DNA of 64,000 nucleotides from Dasypus novemcinctus (GCF_030445035.2 NC_080701.1:20490798-20554797), one strand, 5' to 3'; shown: positions 47,001 through 54,448, counted from the stretch's first letter. Notes: generated from the sequence alone by a model not told the origin. Numbers and translations are program-made.

Positions 47001-49686
47001 GCTAGAAATTAAAATAGACACACGCACACACACGCTATAGACCAAGGTCTGGATTTTTGTTTGTTTCTGATTTTTAATGTCAAAGGTGGAGTCAACCATT
47101 AACAACTCATTCAAGTGACTTTCCTGGCCCAACCAGTTTCTGTTAAACTTGTGCATCTCCTGTGCTACTCCGGGTGAAAGCGGGCAGAGCTCATTCTCCA
47201 AATCTCAGCTCGACTCAGGCATCCAGGTGACTTGCCGGGGCATCAGACAGGCGTCGTTGAACGGGGTTACCCCAGCACCTTGGAAACTCCCAGGAAGCGG
47301 TGAACAACAAGCTTGCAATTTCACCTCCTGGTAGAGAAGCAAAGGAGTCTTCCCTGGCAGTCATCACAACCCATCAACTCAGCCTCATCTTCCTGTGACT
47401 AAGTGTAATCAGCTCACAGAATAGAGACCGGACTAACCATCTAGGAGCAGATGAGAAAAATGAAGGTGCAGAGACCGAACTCTTCCTGAAAAATGGAGTT
47501 TAAGGAGGATTTCATTCCTCACAACACAATAACAGAAACTTGGAGTCTACGCAATGGCCCCATGAATCCAGGAACCCAGAAGCATCTGGAGCTATCGATT
47601 AAGTCTGTCCATCAAGCTCTATTTATACATAATAGGGAAATCTGGGTGTTCAGACACCGAGAAGCCTGAGGCCCAACACTGAGTCAAAACCAAAGTGGCA
47701 GCAGGCCCTGGGATCCCTGGCAGGGAGATCGGATCTACCTTTCAAGAGGATAAAATGTTCTGTGCCAGACAGATGGCAGAGGTGGAAGTTAATATCTACA
47801 CATCCTGGACGGGGGCAGGTGAGGGGGAGGAACCTTGACCAAGGATGACCAGCGGCACCCAGGTGAAGTGAGAAAGGAAGCCAACCCCAGGCCCCAAATT
47901 TCATGGAATCAGGTGGAAAGCTAGCGCGTGATGCTGCTCACTTTATGGCTTGTAAGTAGATGCCATGAAATACCCGTCTTTTTTTTTTTTTATTCTGATT
48001 TGAGTCCAGAAAAGACTGTTCATCTTTGGCCAGATAAAAGAACCAGGCATTGCATTTGCAAGCAAGCATGCTGAAACTGGATGCGCGGACAGAAAAGGGA
48101 GCTGGTAACTTCACACCCTCTGGCTCTCCGGCACAAGAGAGTCAAAATACCTGGAGTGAACAAAAACACACGGTGAACCCGTGTGCTGCATAAACTGTAG
48201 GATCTAGGTGGTGAAATGACTGGCTTACATAGCCAAGGCCCAGCCAAGGAACCCAATGAAGCTGAACAACAAACTTCTGGTATACCAGGGGCGCACAATT
48301 AGCAGTTGTTCCACGGGGTTAAACAGCTTTCCAAGCACTTGTGAAAAAGAACAAATAAGTCACTCTGGAGTGAAGTGGGTTTTGCCACCTACCCTGGCTG
48401 GGGAGGTGGACCTGAGCTGGCACCCGGGAGGGAGGAGCCTGACAAACTCCAAAGGGAAACAACCCCTACTTCCCACCGGCTTGGCCAAGGGCTGACCCAG
48501 GCTCCAGCCATCACTGGGAACTCCTTGCTAATCCGGTGCCCACAGCAAACTGCTAATGTTTTTTGTGTTTTGTTGTGGTTGTTGTTTTTCCAGTCAGAAA
48601 AGAAAGACCAAACTGTTCTAACGTTCTCTTTGGAGAGGCAAAATCTCACCAACTTCTTGGGGCGGGGTGGATAACTCTCGCGGGGCAGACAGCATCCCCC
48701 CAGCTGCAATGCAACGCTCCTGCGGCAGCCGGTGACAGGGCGTGGGTGTCAGCGGGTGTCCACCTCACTGCGCTCTGGCCCATCCACGTTCCCAGCTCAT
48801 AGAGCCCAGTGCAGTGAGGACACTTCTCACATAAACTAACGCCTGCCTTAAACACACACTCTCCCCACATACTTTTATTTTTTTGAGATTCCGGGGGTTG
48901 AACCTGGGATCTCGTGTGTAGGAAGCCGGCGCTCAACCTCTGAGCCACATGAGCTCCCCAGAGTTGTTGTTTGTTGTTTCTTTTTAGGAGGCACTGGGAA
49001 CCGAACCGGGACCTCCCATGTGGGAGGCGGGCGCCCAACCGCTCGAGCCACATCGGCTCCTGACACGTACCTTTTCGATTCATCAAAATCCCAAGAAATG
49101 CTTACTCTGTGTCAGGCACCGGGTGACATCCTACAGATCAGAAAACGCCGCTCAAGCCCTGGGGATGACGCGGTAAGAGCACTATTTCCAGGTGAGGGGT
49201 CCCTCGCTAAGGATCTCCTCGCCAGTCCCCGTGGAACGCAGGAGTGCGGGGATCCCGCGCCTGCCCCGCCGGCCCCCGCGCCCCTGCCGGCTGCCCCCTC
49301 GCCGGCACTCACTGGGTCTTCCTGCGGCCCTGGTCGCGGTGCAGCTCCCGCAGGTCCACTTCCGCGCGGCCCAGGAACTTGTCGAGGCCGAGCAGCGCGC
49401 GGTGCAGCACGGTGAGCTGCAGGGTGGCGGCGGCGGGCGCGGCCCCGGCGGACAGCAGCGGCGGCAGCTCGAAGGTGGCCTCCTCGCGCCACACGGGCGC
49501 GCCCAGGCTGCGCTCCGACACCGAGGTGGCGTACTTCTCCTTGCCCACCTGGATCACCGCGTACGCGTCGCTCGTGCCCTCCGCCCCCTTGGCCCGCAGG
49601 CCCCGCGCCTGCAGGACCGTCACCTGCACGTGCGTCGGGGACCACGCGGCTCCCAGGCTCCGGCCTGCCGAGGCCGCCAGGGACAT
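10829..49686 (-). CDS. RAB11FIP1: Rab11 family-interacting protein 1 (Rab-coupling protein), six coding exons
   Basis: Class I Rab11-FIP, an effector of Rab11, Rab25, Rab4 and Rab14 that directs cargo from recycling endosomes to the plasma membrane (family knowledge). The coding join on the minus strand is 49686-49313, 24800-24358, 23611-22810, 21853-19988, 19231-19123, 11047-10829. All introns are GT-AG and phases agree, giving 1270 residues plus stop; human is about 1283. The C2 domain lies at about residues 15-150 (VQVTVLQARGLRAKG, then GEIEVDIQF). NPF motifs, which in this family can bind EHD proteins, are at 169-171 and 502-504. The Rab-binding coiled coil is at about 1210-1260 (YIDNLLVRVMEE). 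No frame disruption was seen. Omitting exon 4 keeps the frame and gives 648 residues, matching the short RCP form. The start has A at -3 (CACCATG). Recognition rests on recalled family sequence, not on a search. Confidence 0.97.
11225..11405. mobile_element. hAT-Charlie-type fragment
   Basis: Contains GAGTAAATATTTTAGGCTTTGTGGGCCAC and CCATTAAAAATGTAAAAACC, matching the interior of the element at 3828-4376; ends are worn. Confidence 0.6.
11432..13602 (+). mobile_element. MaLR (ERVL-MaLR) fossil with two LTRs
   Basis: LTRs at about 11432-11863 and 13185-13602 share CTCTTGATCTTAATC-like starts and GTGAGCCAATAAATTC near their ends. The interior begins TTTTTGGTACCAGGAGTAGG and AATGTGGAAACGACTTTAG, like MST/THE-type internal sequence, and is only about 1.3 kb. 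A short gag-like stretch lies near 12021-12260. It is broken, as MaLRs are; LTR divergence suggests an old insertion. Confidence 0.75.
14790..14885 (+). repeat. Short SINE monomer
   Basis: GGGGAGTGGATGCAGCG, B-box-like AGGTTCAATCTGGG, then ATCTCCTTAAAAAATAAA tail. Confidence 0.75.
17195..17450 (+). mobile_element. Old L1 3'-end fragment
   Basis: Contains GTTATTCATACC, ACAACCTAAATATTTGATAA, GGAAAATGGGTTAAAT and TGTTAAGTGAAAAAG, typical of L1M 3' ends. Confidence 0.65.
17956..18383 (+). mobile_element. Solo MaLR-type LTR
   Basis: TGTGGTAGCTTGAAGC start, CAGAAAAACATGTTCTTAAA, AATCAGGACGGGCC, GCCATGTGCATTGCCATGTG and GTGAGCAAGTAAATCCCC. Same family as the LTRs at 11432 and 51376, old and with no interior. 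Confidence 0.75.
18480..18770 (+). mobile_element. L1M 3' terminus
   Basis: GGGGTGAAGGGTATACAGGC, then TTGAAGTTTGAAATTATTTTAAAATAAAGTT. This is the end pattern of old L1M elements; it may be the continuation of the 17195-17450 piece. Confidence 0.55.
19123..19231 (-). CDS. RAB11FIP1: RAB11FIP1 coding exon 5
   Basis: 109 bases: completes Arg1162 and encodes residues 1163-1198. It starts LQPVKPMNATATKVANSS and ends SENLINEAIMK. The acceptor is CTCTAG|A and the donor AAG|GTATGT. It links the disordered region to the Rab-binding end and is strongly conserved with the human sequence I recall. It is too short for a simple open-frame scan; it was found from the splice signals and the expected peptide. 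Confidence 0.95.
19232..19987 (-). other. RAB11FIP1 intron 4
   Basis: 756 bases with canonical ends; no repeat recognised. Confidence 0.9.
19988..21853 (-). CDS. RAB11FIP1: RAB11FIP1 large alternative exon 4
   Basis: 1866 bases (622 codons), residues 540 (split) to 1161, then two bases. The acceptor is TTTACAG|A and the donor AG|GTGAGA. It starts LEVSPEAQPKARLPSS as in the long human isoform. Composition is low in hydrophobics and rich in Ser, Pro, Glu and Gly, so it is probably disordered. No domain is recognised. A KKRVSFSE stretch at residues 807-814 fits the RVxF docking motif for protein phosphatase 1. In human this exon is in the long isoform and absent from the 649-residue RCP form; the in-frame length here preserves that option. 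Confidence 0.95.
21854..22809 (-). other. RAB11FIP1 intron 3
   Basis: 956 bases with canonical ends; nothing else recognised. Confidence 0.9.
22810..23611 (-). CDS. RAB11FIP1: RAB11FIP1 coding exon 3
   Basis: Residues 273 (split) to 539, plus two bases. The acceptor is CCACAG|TC and the donor CG|GTGAGT. It opens with MSHKRTASADPKQL, encodes a Ser/Pro/Lys-rich, probably disordered linker with many possible phosphosites, and carries the second NPF motif (LNPFEDVQ, residues 501-508). It ends at KAVKPR. The split CG| codon becomes Arg with either exon 4 or exon 5, because both begin with A, so both splice forms are in frame. Confidence 0.96.
23612..24357 (-). other. RAB11FIP1 intron 2
   Basis: 746 bases with canonical ends; nothing else recognised. 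Confidence 0.9.
24358..24800 (-). CDS. RAB11FIP1: RAB11FIP1 coding exon 2
   Basis: Completes Gln125 and runs through residue 272, leaving one base. The acceptor is TTGTAG|G and the donor A|GTGAGT. It encodes the end of the C2 domain (WYTLKSKPGKKEKARGEIEVDIQF), the first NPF motif, a lysine-rich stretch (KDKKKKSKIKTLFSKSNLQK) and an acidic Ser-rich end. The codon after the Trp-Tyr pair gives Thr where I recall Lys in human; otherwise the match is close. Confidence 0.96.
25226..26945 (+). repeat. DAS-type SINE split by a LINE 3' end
   Basis: Head and body at 25226-25516 (GGGAAGCGGACTTGGTCCAG). The sequence resumes at 26812 with AAAAGAAACACAGATTCCCG and runs to the tail near 26945. The split is explained by the insertion at 25517-26811. 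The distal part has an 18-base tandem duplication (GCTGACAACAACAGAAGC twice). Confidence 0.88.
25517..26811 (+). mobile_element. 5'-truncated LINE (probably L1) 3' end
   Basis: About 1.3 kb ending ATTTTTTTAATGTAATTAAAA, AATAATAATAAT and a poly(A). Flanked by a 13-base duplication AAAAAGAAACACA on both sides, inside a SINE. Content (GGGACACGACACCCGGGGATG, TGAGCCTCCCTGGCACCGAG) fits a xenarthran L1 3' UTR as I remember it; no ORF2 part is included. Confidence 0.7.
26950..27085 (+). repeat. SINE 3' part, truncated
   Basis: ACACAGATTTGTGGTGTAGC then GCTGATAAGGATAGAAG twice, then GAACACAGCGACTGG and tail. Lies directly after another SINE tail and has a similar 18-base duplication. Confidence 0.75.
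27715..27945 (+). repeat. MIR element
   Basis: Contains ATTATACCCATTTCATGGATG, GAACTGAAGTGCAGTAA and GCTCACACAACAG, then GGGATTCGGAATCAG, in MIR order. Confidence 0.75.
28325..28412 (-). repeat. Short SINE monomer
   Basis: Reverse copy: GGGGATTGAACCCAGGACCT and CAAACCACTGAGCTACACC. Confidence 0.85.
30070..30165 (+). repeat. Short SINE monomer
   Basis: TAGCTCAGTGGTTGAGCACC A box, GGGTTTGATCCCC B box, CCTCCTAAAACAAAAACAAA tail. Confidence 0.85.
30491..30570. repeat. 40-base tandem duplication
   Basis: Two adjacent 40-base units starting CAGCAACAAACATGGTTTTC and CAGCAACAAACATAGTTTTC; 38 of 40 positions agree. Confidence 0.95.
31176..31262 (-). repeat. Short SINE monomer
   Basis: Reverse copy: GGAGGTACTGGGGATTGAAC, CAACCACTGAGCTACGTCC. 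Confidence 0.85.
31491..31925 (+). repeat. Composite tRNA-derived SINE, variant body
   Basis: Starts GGAAGCAGATGTGACTCAGG, and tRNA-like heads recur at about 31770. The body has repeated GCCTCCTAAAGAAGACAGCG and CAGCAAGCTGACGCAAG units and an A-rich tail. It differs from the common long form. Confidence 0.8.
33004..33645 (+). mobile_element. Solo LTR, xenarthran ERVL/MaLR-like family
   Basis: TGTGGCAATG start; CAACTGGTCTGTTCTCTGGG, TATATAAACAG (TATA-like), and AAGCTTTTACCCCAAATAAA with AATAAA near the end. Related to 40786-41357. Assignment to ERVL/MaLR is by structure only. Confidence 0.6.
33830..34025 (+). mobile_element. L1M 3' end
   Basis: GGTGATGAATGCACAACATTGTGATTATACTAAAAGCC and ATATCTCAATAAAACTGC are the typical L1M 3' UTR end. 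Confidence 0.6.
34038..34265 (+). repeat. Two short SINE monomers in tandem
   Basis: Heads at about 34038 (GGAGCGGATGTAGCGGATGC) and 34177 (GGGGAGCAGATGTAGCTCAC), each with a CCTCCTAAAAA end; a GA-rich stretch lies between. Confidence 0.75.
34310..34505 (+). mobile_element. LINE 3' end with poly(A)
   Basis: GTGATGAATGCACAACTATG, then TATCAATAAAATTG and a 15-base or longer A run. L1-like 3' terminus. Confidence 0.5.
34821..34913 (-). mobile_element. MLT1 LTR end fragment
   Basis: TGCTGTAACAAATTATCACAA and AGTGCCTTAAAACAATAGAA are the reversed 3' end of MLT1 LTRs; old and partial. Confidence 0.6.
34962..35280 (-). repeat. Composite tRNA-derived SINE
   Basis: Reverse copy with two heads (GGGAACAGAACCTGGGACCT and GGAACCAAACCCAGGACCTC) and the tail at the left. 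Confidence 0.82.
35326..35556 (-). repeat. Dimeric short SINE
   Basis: Reverse copy: GGGGATTGAAGCCAGGATCT, T/G linker, GAACTGAACCCAGGACCTCC. Confidence 0.85.
36180..36199 (+). other. Fossil primer-binding site, tRNA-Arg type
   Basis: TGGCGAGCCAGCCAGGAGAC begins a few bases after the 5' LTR. Its first 18 bases are complementary to the 3' end of tRNA-Arg(ACG) with CCA, as recalled. Confidence 0.75.
38130..38595 (+). repeat. Composite tRNA-derived SINE inside the ERV
   Basis: GGGAAATAGATATGGCTTAAG head, repeated GCCTCCTAAAGAAGACC-type units and A-rich tail. Inserted after the provirus. Confidence 0.82.
40786..41357 (+). mobile_element. Solo LTR, ERVL/MaLR-like, nested in the ERV1 fossil
   Basis: TGTGGGAGTTTGAG start; AACTGGTCTGCTCCTCTGGG, AAGCTTTTACCCCAAATAAA, end CTGATACA. 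Flanked by GGTAT / GGCAT, a plausible 5-bp target duplication. Same family as 33004-33645; it postdates the provirus. Confidence 0.65.
42957..43043 (-). repeat. Short SINE monomer beside the ERV 3' LTR
   Basis: Reverse copy: GGGGATTGAACCCAGAACCT, CAACACTGAGCTACACCGAC. Confidence 0.85.
44720..45435 (+). mobile_element. L2 3'-end fragment
   Basis: CCTCAGGGCCTTTGCACAGG, TATTTATCACAATATGTGATTA, TCCTGAGGGAAGGGATCATG, CAGTGTCTGGCCCATAGAAG and AATATTTACTAAAAGAATGAA, in the order of the L2 3' region. Confidence 0.75.
46472..46835 (+). repeat. Composite tRNA-derived SINE
   Basis: GGGAAGCGGATATGGCTCAAG head, second head at about 46655 and A-rich end. Confidence 0.82.
48868..49062 (-). repeat. Dimeric short SINE near exon 1
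   Basis: Reverse copy: GGGGGTTGAACCTGGGATCTC and GGAACCGAACCGGGACCTCC. It is the closest mobile insertion to the promoter on the intron side. Confidence 0.85.
49313..49686 (-). CDS. RAB11FIP1: RAB11FIP1 coding exon 1 (C2 domain core)
   Basis: Residues 1-124 plus two bases of Gln125. It begins MSLAASAGRSLGAAWSPTHV and covers most of the phospholipid-binding C2 domain, which helps dock the protein on membranes. The exon is very GC-rich and lies in a CpG island. The donor reads CA|GTGAGTG. An upstream in-frame extension in the same reading frame through the GC repeat is open, but it has no support as protein: the family starts at this Met and the upstream DNA is promoter-like. Confidence 0.96.
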
Positions 49687-49771
49687 GGTGACCGACCCGC
49701 AGCCCTCTCGGCGACCAGAAGGAACTCCCGCTGCCCGCAGCCTCTGCCGCCCGCCCAGCCGCGCGGGTCCC

Positions 49772-49777
49772 TTTAAA
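49772..49777 (-). promoter_or_regulatory. TATA-like TTTAAA box upstream of RAB11FIP1 ATG
   Basis: Minus strand GCTTTAAAGGG, about 86 bases upstream of the start codon, is the only AT-rich element in the GC-rich promoter. If used, transcription would begin near 49745, giving a 5' UTR of about 60 bases. Inferred from position only. Confidence 0.35.
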
Positions 49778-49784
49778 GCTTCCA

Positions 49785-50320
49785 GCCCCGCCCCCGACAG
49801 GCCCCGCCCCCGACAGGTCTCGGCCCCGCCCCACCTGCCAGCGCCTCGCCAGGCCTCGGCCCCGCCTCCGCCAGGCCTCCGCCCCGCCCACCTGCCTGCG
49901 TCCCGCCCCGCCAGGCCTCGGCCCCAACTCCGCCAGGCCTCCGCCCCGCCCACCTGCCTGAGTCCCGCCCCGCCTGCCGGCGCCCCGTCAGGCCTCGGCC
50001 CCGCCTCCGCCAGGCCTCCGCCCCGCCCACCTGCCTGCGTCCCGCCCCGCCAGGCCTCAGCCCCGCCCCGCCTGCCGGCGCCCCGCCAGGCCTCGGCCCC
50101 AACTCCGCCAGGCCTCCGCCCCGCCCATCTGCCTGCGCCCCGCCCCGCCTGCCAGCGCCCCGCCAGGCCTCGGCCCCGCCTCCGCCAGGCCCCGCCCCGC
50201 CCGGCCTCCGCCCCGCCCACCTGCCTGCGCCCCGCCCCCCAGGCCTCGGTCCCGCCCCGCCTGCCCGCGCCCCGCCCCACCTGCCCGCGCCTCGGCCCCG
50301 CCCCCTGCACGCAGCCCTTG
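49785..50320 (-). promoter_or_regulatory. RAB11FIP1 promoter: GC-box tandem repeat
   Basis: Starting about 100 bases upstream of the ATG, some 530 bases consist of degenerate repeats built from CCAGGCCTCGGCCCCGCC and CCTCCGCCCCGCCCACCTGC. The second unit recurs near 49877, 49940, 50015, 50113 and 50206. Each unit carries one or more CCCCGCCC (Sp1/KLF-type GC boxes). Position and density make it the likely core or proximal promoter; the spacing between copies varies from about 63 to 98 bases. Confidence 0.75.
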
Positions 50321-50529
50321 CGGTGCGCCCGGAAGTCCGAGGGCGGGGCTGGCGGGGCCGCGCGGGGAGGCACGTGGACAGGGGCCGGGTCGTGCGGAGT
50401 TCGCGTGGGCCGCTGCGGGTGCGGGCTGCGGCGCCGAGCTGCCGCCGGTCGTCCGGGCGAACAGAAACTCGCCGGAGCACCGGCTTGGCGGCCCGACCTA
50501 CTTTCTAATCGCCGCATCGCCCTTTGGTG

Positions 50530-50675
50530 GGTGTGGGACCTCGTGCAGGTTTCCTAACATTTTCAAGTCTCAGTTTCTTCATCGGCAGAATGAGATAGCA
50601 ATCACCTCGTAGCGTTGCTGCTTTTTAAAAATGCATGAAGTTCTGAGCACCGGGCCTGGCCATGGTGAGTTTCCC
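50530..50675 (+). repeat. MIR fragment
   Basis: GACCTCGTGCAGGTTTCCTAA, CTCAGTTTCTTCATCGGCAGAATG and TAGCGTTGCTGC, in MIR order. Confidence 0.7.
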
Positions 50676-51114
50676 ATCAACGGTACCTATGAAGATGAGA
50701 AGGGAGGTGACTCCCTATTTCCTCCTTGGCCTCGCGTCTCTCTGGAGGAAGCTGGGTGCAGAAACGGGGCCAGGTGGATGCGGAAGCAGGAGCCTTTGCG
50801 AACCTGAAAAGAGGAAGGCCGAGGGGGAGGGGGCGGGGAGGTCGACGTGGGAGGGTTCTGTTTTGCTCTGCCCTCACCAAATAGGGCGAGGCGAAATTAG
50901 GGAAAGGGGACCGAGGAGGAACTGAAAATGGGATTGCCAAACCAGTCGTCAGCACCCGAGGCCCTCCCCGGGCTTCCCCATTTCTCCAGCCAGGCCCTCT
51001 TGGGTCTCTCCCTCCTCTTTATTTCTGGGCTCCCAGTCAACCGCTTCCTTGTTCCAAATGCCCACTGAAATGGCGGCTTCCCTCCATTTCCCACATCCTA
51101 GTTCAAAGGATCAA
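50676..51114. other. Upstream flank
   Basis: GC-moderate single-copy DNA between two MIR fragments; nothing recognised. Confidence 0.4.
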
Positions 51115-51245
51115 CTGTAGGTTGCCAGATTGTAAAAGTGGCTTCTAAGGAAAGGCCCAGACCAGAGAAGTGACTCCGTAAAGATCCCACAGCCGATCCA
51201 GGACTAGAACCCAGGTCTCCTAACTCCCAATCTGGTATGTTAAGT
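51115..51245 (+). repeat. MIR fragment
   Basis: GAAGTGACTCCGTAAAGATCCCACAG, then GGACTAGAACCCAGGTCTCC, the MIR 3' core. Confidence 0.6.
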
Positions 51246-51375
51246 GTATCCTTGGCTTCTTCCAGCTCCTCAGAACCCCAATCGGGGACTGCTGCTGGTT
51301 TCCCAGCCGGTGTCCAGGCATTTCTCCCTCGAATCCACTCAGCACGTGGCTTCACTAGCCCACGTAACCCTGCAG

Positions 51376-51832
51376 TGATGCTTCACCACTGGTGGCCGGG
51401 ACTCGGAACCCCAGGGGGCACTTGTTGGCCGGCATTCTGTATTCCAGTATAAATAGGATCTCCTGAGCGGTACTTCGGTTGAGGTGTGGCCTCACTGAAT
51501 CACGCTGGGTTTTAAACCGAATTACTGGAGGCCTTTATAAACAGAATGAAATTCAGACACAGCCAAAGCCACGGGAAGAAGCCAGGAGTTAAAGGCTCTC
51601 GGTGGAGAGAGAAGACACCCTGGTGCAGTGCCATGTGACAAAAGCCAAGCACCAAGGCTCCCCAGCAGCCAGCCCCAGACCTGGACACGACAGTCTTCAG
51701 GGAGAAAGCACAGCCTTGCTGCCCCCCTCCGTCTTGGACTTCCCCGAGCCTCAAGACCAGTGAGCCAGTAATTCGCGTTGTGTAAGGCAACCCACTGTTG
51801 GTATTTGTTTTAGCAACAGGAAGCTAAAACCA
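51376..51832 (+). mobile_element. Solo MaLR-type LTR
   Basis: GGTTGAGGTGTGGCCTCACTGAATC, GCCTTTATAAACAGAATGAAA, GTGCCATGTGACAAAAGCC and GTGAGCCAGTAATTC; ends AAGCTAAAACCA. More diverged than the copies in intron 5. Confidence 0.7.
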
Positions 51833-52487
51833 CCACCATCTGCATTCACCTCAGACCAAAGAGACTTCAAGAATTTCCTATTTTAGCCCCACCCTCTTTC
51901 TCTTGTATCTCCTGAACAAGCTAACTTGTAACCCAGATCATCTTCCCACCACCAGACCTTTAGGCATTTTGTCATCCCCTCACCTGCTCTTGCCTGCCCG
52001 TTGCAAGGCTTCCCGCAAATTTCTCCAAGGTTTGGCTTCCTGTAGCCCCTTGGAGGACAGGGACCAGACGGTGGCTTAGTTCTCTGGTCTCCTCCACAGG
52101 CCCCGGGTACACAGTAGCTACTACGCAGGCCATTCCAGCCAACCGTGAGTGCAGAGCACGTCCTTTACCGTGTGAAACGCTGGGAGGGCAGGCAGTATGC
52201 CTCGGACTTGCAGCCGAGGGTGGCTTCCACGTTGTAAAACTTTATCATCGATGGGAGAAGGGAAGGAGGCACGGGCTGTGTAAGGGGCAGGAAAGCCTAG
52301 CTGACCTGTGGTTTGGGTAGTGGCCCTTCTTGAGGCTCCATTAACTGCATTGAACCTCACAGCTCTCTGTTCATTTCCATAAAGATTTATCGTGCCAGGC
52401 ATGTGCCAAGTGCCACTGAGGGCACACAGCTGAATGAGCTCCATTTCCCAGGTGCGGGGTGATAAATGCTACAAAGGCAGGAACGTT
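51833..52487. other. Upstream flank, possible old LINE remains
   Basis: 52040-52130 resembles an L2 3' end (TTGGAGGACAGGGACCAGAC, GGGTACACAGTAGC); the rest is unassigned. Confidence 0.35.
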
Positions 52488-52885
52488 TAGGGAAAAGGAA
52501 GACCAGCCACAGCCGAGACCTGGCAGAGACCCGGCCCCTGCCACGAGGTCCCCTTCGGACAAGGGGAAGGGCGGGATAGCTTCAAAAGGCCTCCCCATTG
52601 GCCACCCCCTGAGAACTGACAGGTGGGGCATCCAATCAGAGCAGGAAGCAGCTGGGGCCCGCCCCCAACATCAGGAAGAGGAGGTGCGAGTCAGGGCTAA
52701 AGAAGGGCAGCCCCGCAAGGCCACCTGCTGGCTCTCTGCCTAGAGGAGCTTGCGGTATATCTGGGCGTGTGAATTCGGTTCTTTTCTCCCACTGCTCACT
52801 GCACCACTGGCCTACCCTACGGCGTGGCCTTCAATCCCTCTATGTAAGGTAGCCAAGAACCTGGAGGAATCCGTCCTCCCCCGAC
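52488..52885 (+). mobile_element. Solo ERV1 LTR related to the intron 1 provirus
   Basis: Shares GAACTGACAGGTGGGGCATCCAATCAGAG, CCCAACATCAGGAAG, GCCTACCCTACGGCGTGGCC and AGCCAAGAACCTGGAGG with the LTRs at 35682 and 42480. No interior. Ends approximate. Confidence 0.7.
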
Positions 52886-53717
52886 TTCACAGCTTCTCCC
52901 AATTCGCTGAGCCCCCAGTCCAGGCGGGGGGCGTGCGGCTCCAGTGAGGAGGCTGACGCCTTACGCCCTCCCCGCGTGTCGCCCCGGGCCAGTCCCGGGG
53001 CTGCGGGGTGCGTGGGTGAACCCCTGCCCCGCCAGGGCGCGGCGAGGTGGCTGCCTGCTCCCCGCCCTGCCGGCCTCTGCCTGAAAGAGGACGAGTTTCA
53101 GGCAGCCCTGGGCACGTGGACAGGGCGCCGGGCAGGTTGGACAGGAAAACCTGTCCCTCCGCAGCAGAGCAGGACGCCGGCGCCCTCGGGGCAGGTGCAG
53201 GTGGGACCACGAGCCCGCCGAGCAGAGCACTGAGACTTCGGTGTCGGGGCAGCTGGGAAGAAGTTTCCTCCCTAAATGCTGGTGGGGTGAAGGAGGGACT
53301 TCCGCTGCCCCGCTCGCTACCCCCCCCCAGCTCTTCACCACCCCACAACTGCAGGAATAAAAACCCAGAAGTCAGAAATGGGGGCGCGGGGGGGCCCTCA
53401 GTGGCTAACGGGTTATCCCAAGGGAGGGGCAAAAGCTGGTAAGGACTGGTTCTTTCTCCTGGGCCTCAGACTCCCGGGCGTGGTGACAAGGGTCACCCAC
53501 AGTGATTGAGTCACTGGGTGCTTGGTAAACAGTCTGGCCTCTCCCGGCCCGGCTGCCTCAGCCTCCTGCCCACTTGGTTGACAGCAGCCGCCCTCCAGGT
53601 GTGGCTGAAGGAGCAAGGACTTCCTGCCTTGCCACCCAGGGAGGGGAAGGCCCTGGCCCCTCTCTTTCCATGGCCCCAGTGACTGGCAAGATGGAGATCA
53701 AAATTATAGCAAAAATA
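52886..53717. other. GC-rich upstream flank
   Basis: Overlapping open frames on both strands reflect base composition; no family recognised. Confidence 0.4.
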
Positions 53718-53800
53718 GCTAGGGAGCACTGGTTGAGCACCTGCTTCCCAGGTATGACATCCTGGGTTCAATTCCCAGTACCTCCCCCCCAAAAAAAGTA
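53718..53800 (+). repeat. Short SINE monomer
   Basis: GAGCACTGGTTGAGCACCTGC, GGGTTCAATTCCCAGTACCTC, A-rich end. Confidence 0.8.
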
Positions 53801-54047
53801 AATAGCTAATCAGTTTCCCTACAGTCTTGGGAACTGTATTACCTTGTTGTTATTTTTTTTATAATTTTTAAAGATTTATTTATCTTTAATAAATAAATTT
53901 ATTAATATATTAATTCTGGGACCCCTGGACACAGACCCCTCCCCAGCAGAACAGTTGAGGACATAGAGGTGAGCAGCTCTGCTCCGCTTTACTCTTCTTT
54001 TCCTTTTGATACCACAACACACAGCACAAGGCTGAAGGGTATATTGA

Positions 54048-54448
54048 CTTTTTTTTTCCTGTCACCTTCCTCCCCCCGCCCCCCCCCCCCCCCCCCGCCG
54101 CAGTTGTCTGCTCTCTGTGTCCATTCGCTGTGTTCTTCTGTGACCGCTTCTATCCTTATCCGCGGCACCAGGAATCTGTGTTTCTTTTTGTTGCATCATC
54201 TTGTTGTGTCAGCTCTCTGTGTGTGCAGTGCCATTCCTGGCCAAGCTGCACTTTCTTTCACACTGGGGGGCTCTCCTTGCGCATGGGGCTCCCCTACACG
54301 GGGACACCCCTGCGTGGCACGGCACTCCTTGTGCACATCAGCACTGCGCATGGGCCAGCTCCACACAGGTCAAGGAGGCCGGGGGTTTGAACGCGGACCT
54401 CCCATGTGATAGGCAGGAGCCCTATCCATCGGGCCAAGTCCGCTTCCC
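54048..54448 (-). repeat. Full-length DAS-type SINE
   Basis: Reverse copy; the tail side has a long C run (54070-54100); head GGTTTGAACGCGGACCTCCC ... AAGTCCGCTTCCC. Confidence 0.92.

Larger units (their letters stand above)
24801..49312 (-). other. RAB11FIP1 intron 1
   Basis: 24.5 kb, the usual large first intron of this gene. Repeats inside are listed separately. Stretches at 27086-27714, 28413-30069, 31926-33003, 43047-44719, 45436-46471 and 46836-48867 show no gene or named repeat. 28500-29100 is the most GC-rich and single-copy of these and is the best place to look for an enhancer. Confidence 0.9.
49190..50515. other. CpG island over exon 1 and promoter
   Basis: Continuous high GC with frequent CpG from the exon 1 donor region through the GC repeats to about 50515. 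The right part (50320-50515) is not repetitive and includes CCCGGAAGTCC at 50328-50338, an ETS/GABP-type site. It could support divergent transcription, but no plus-strand gene is recognised. Confidence 0.8.

Noticed and set aside
49244-50557. 437-codon plus-strand open frame and 402/271/235-codon minus frames over the CpG island
   Set aside because: They arise from GC-rich tandem repeats with few stop codons. Only the minus-strand part from 49686 down is supported as RAB11FIP1 exon 1.
52887-53442. 181-codon minus-strand frame
   Set aside because: High-GC composition with overlapping frames on both strands; no domain or splice support.
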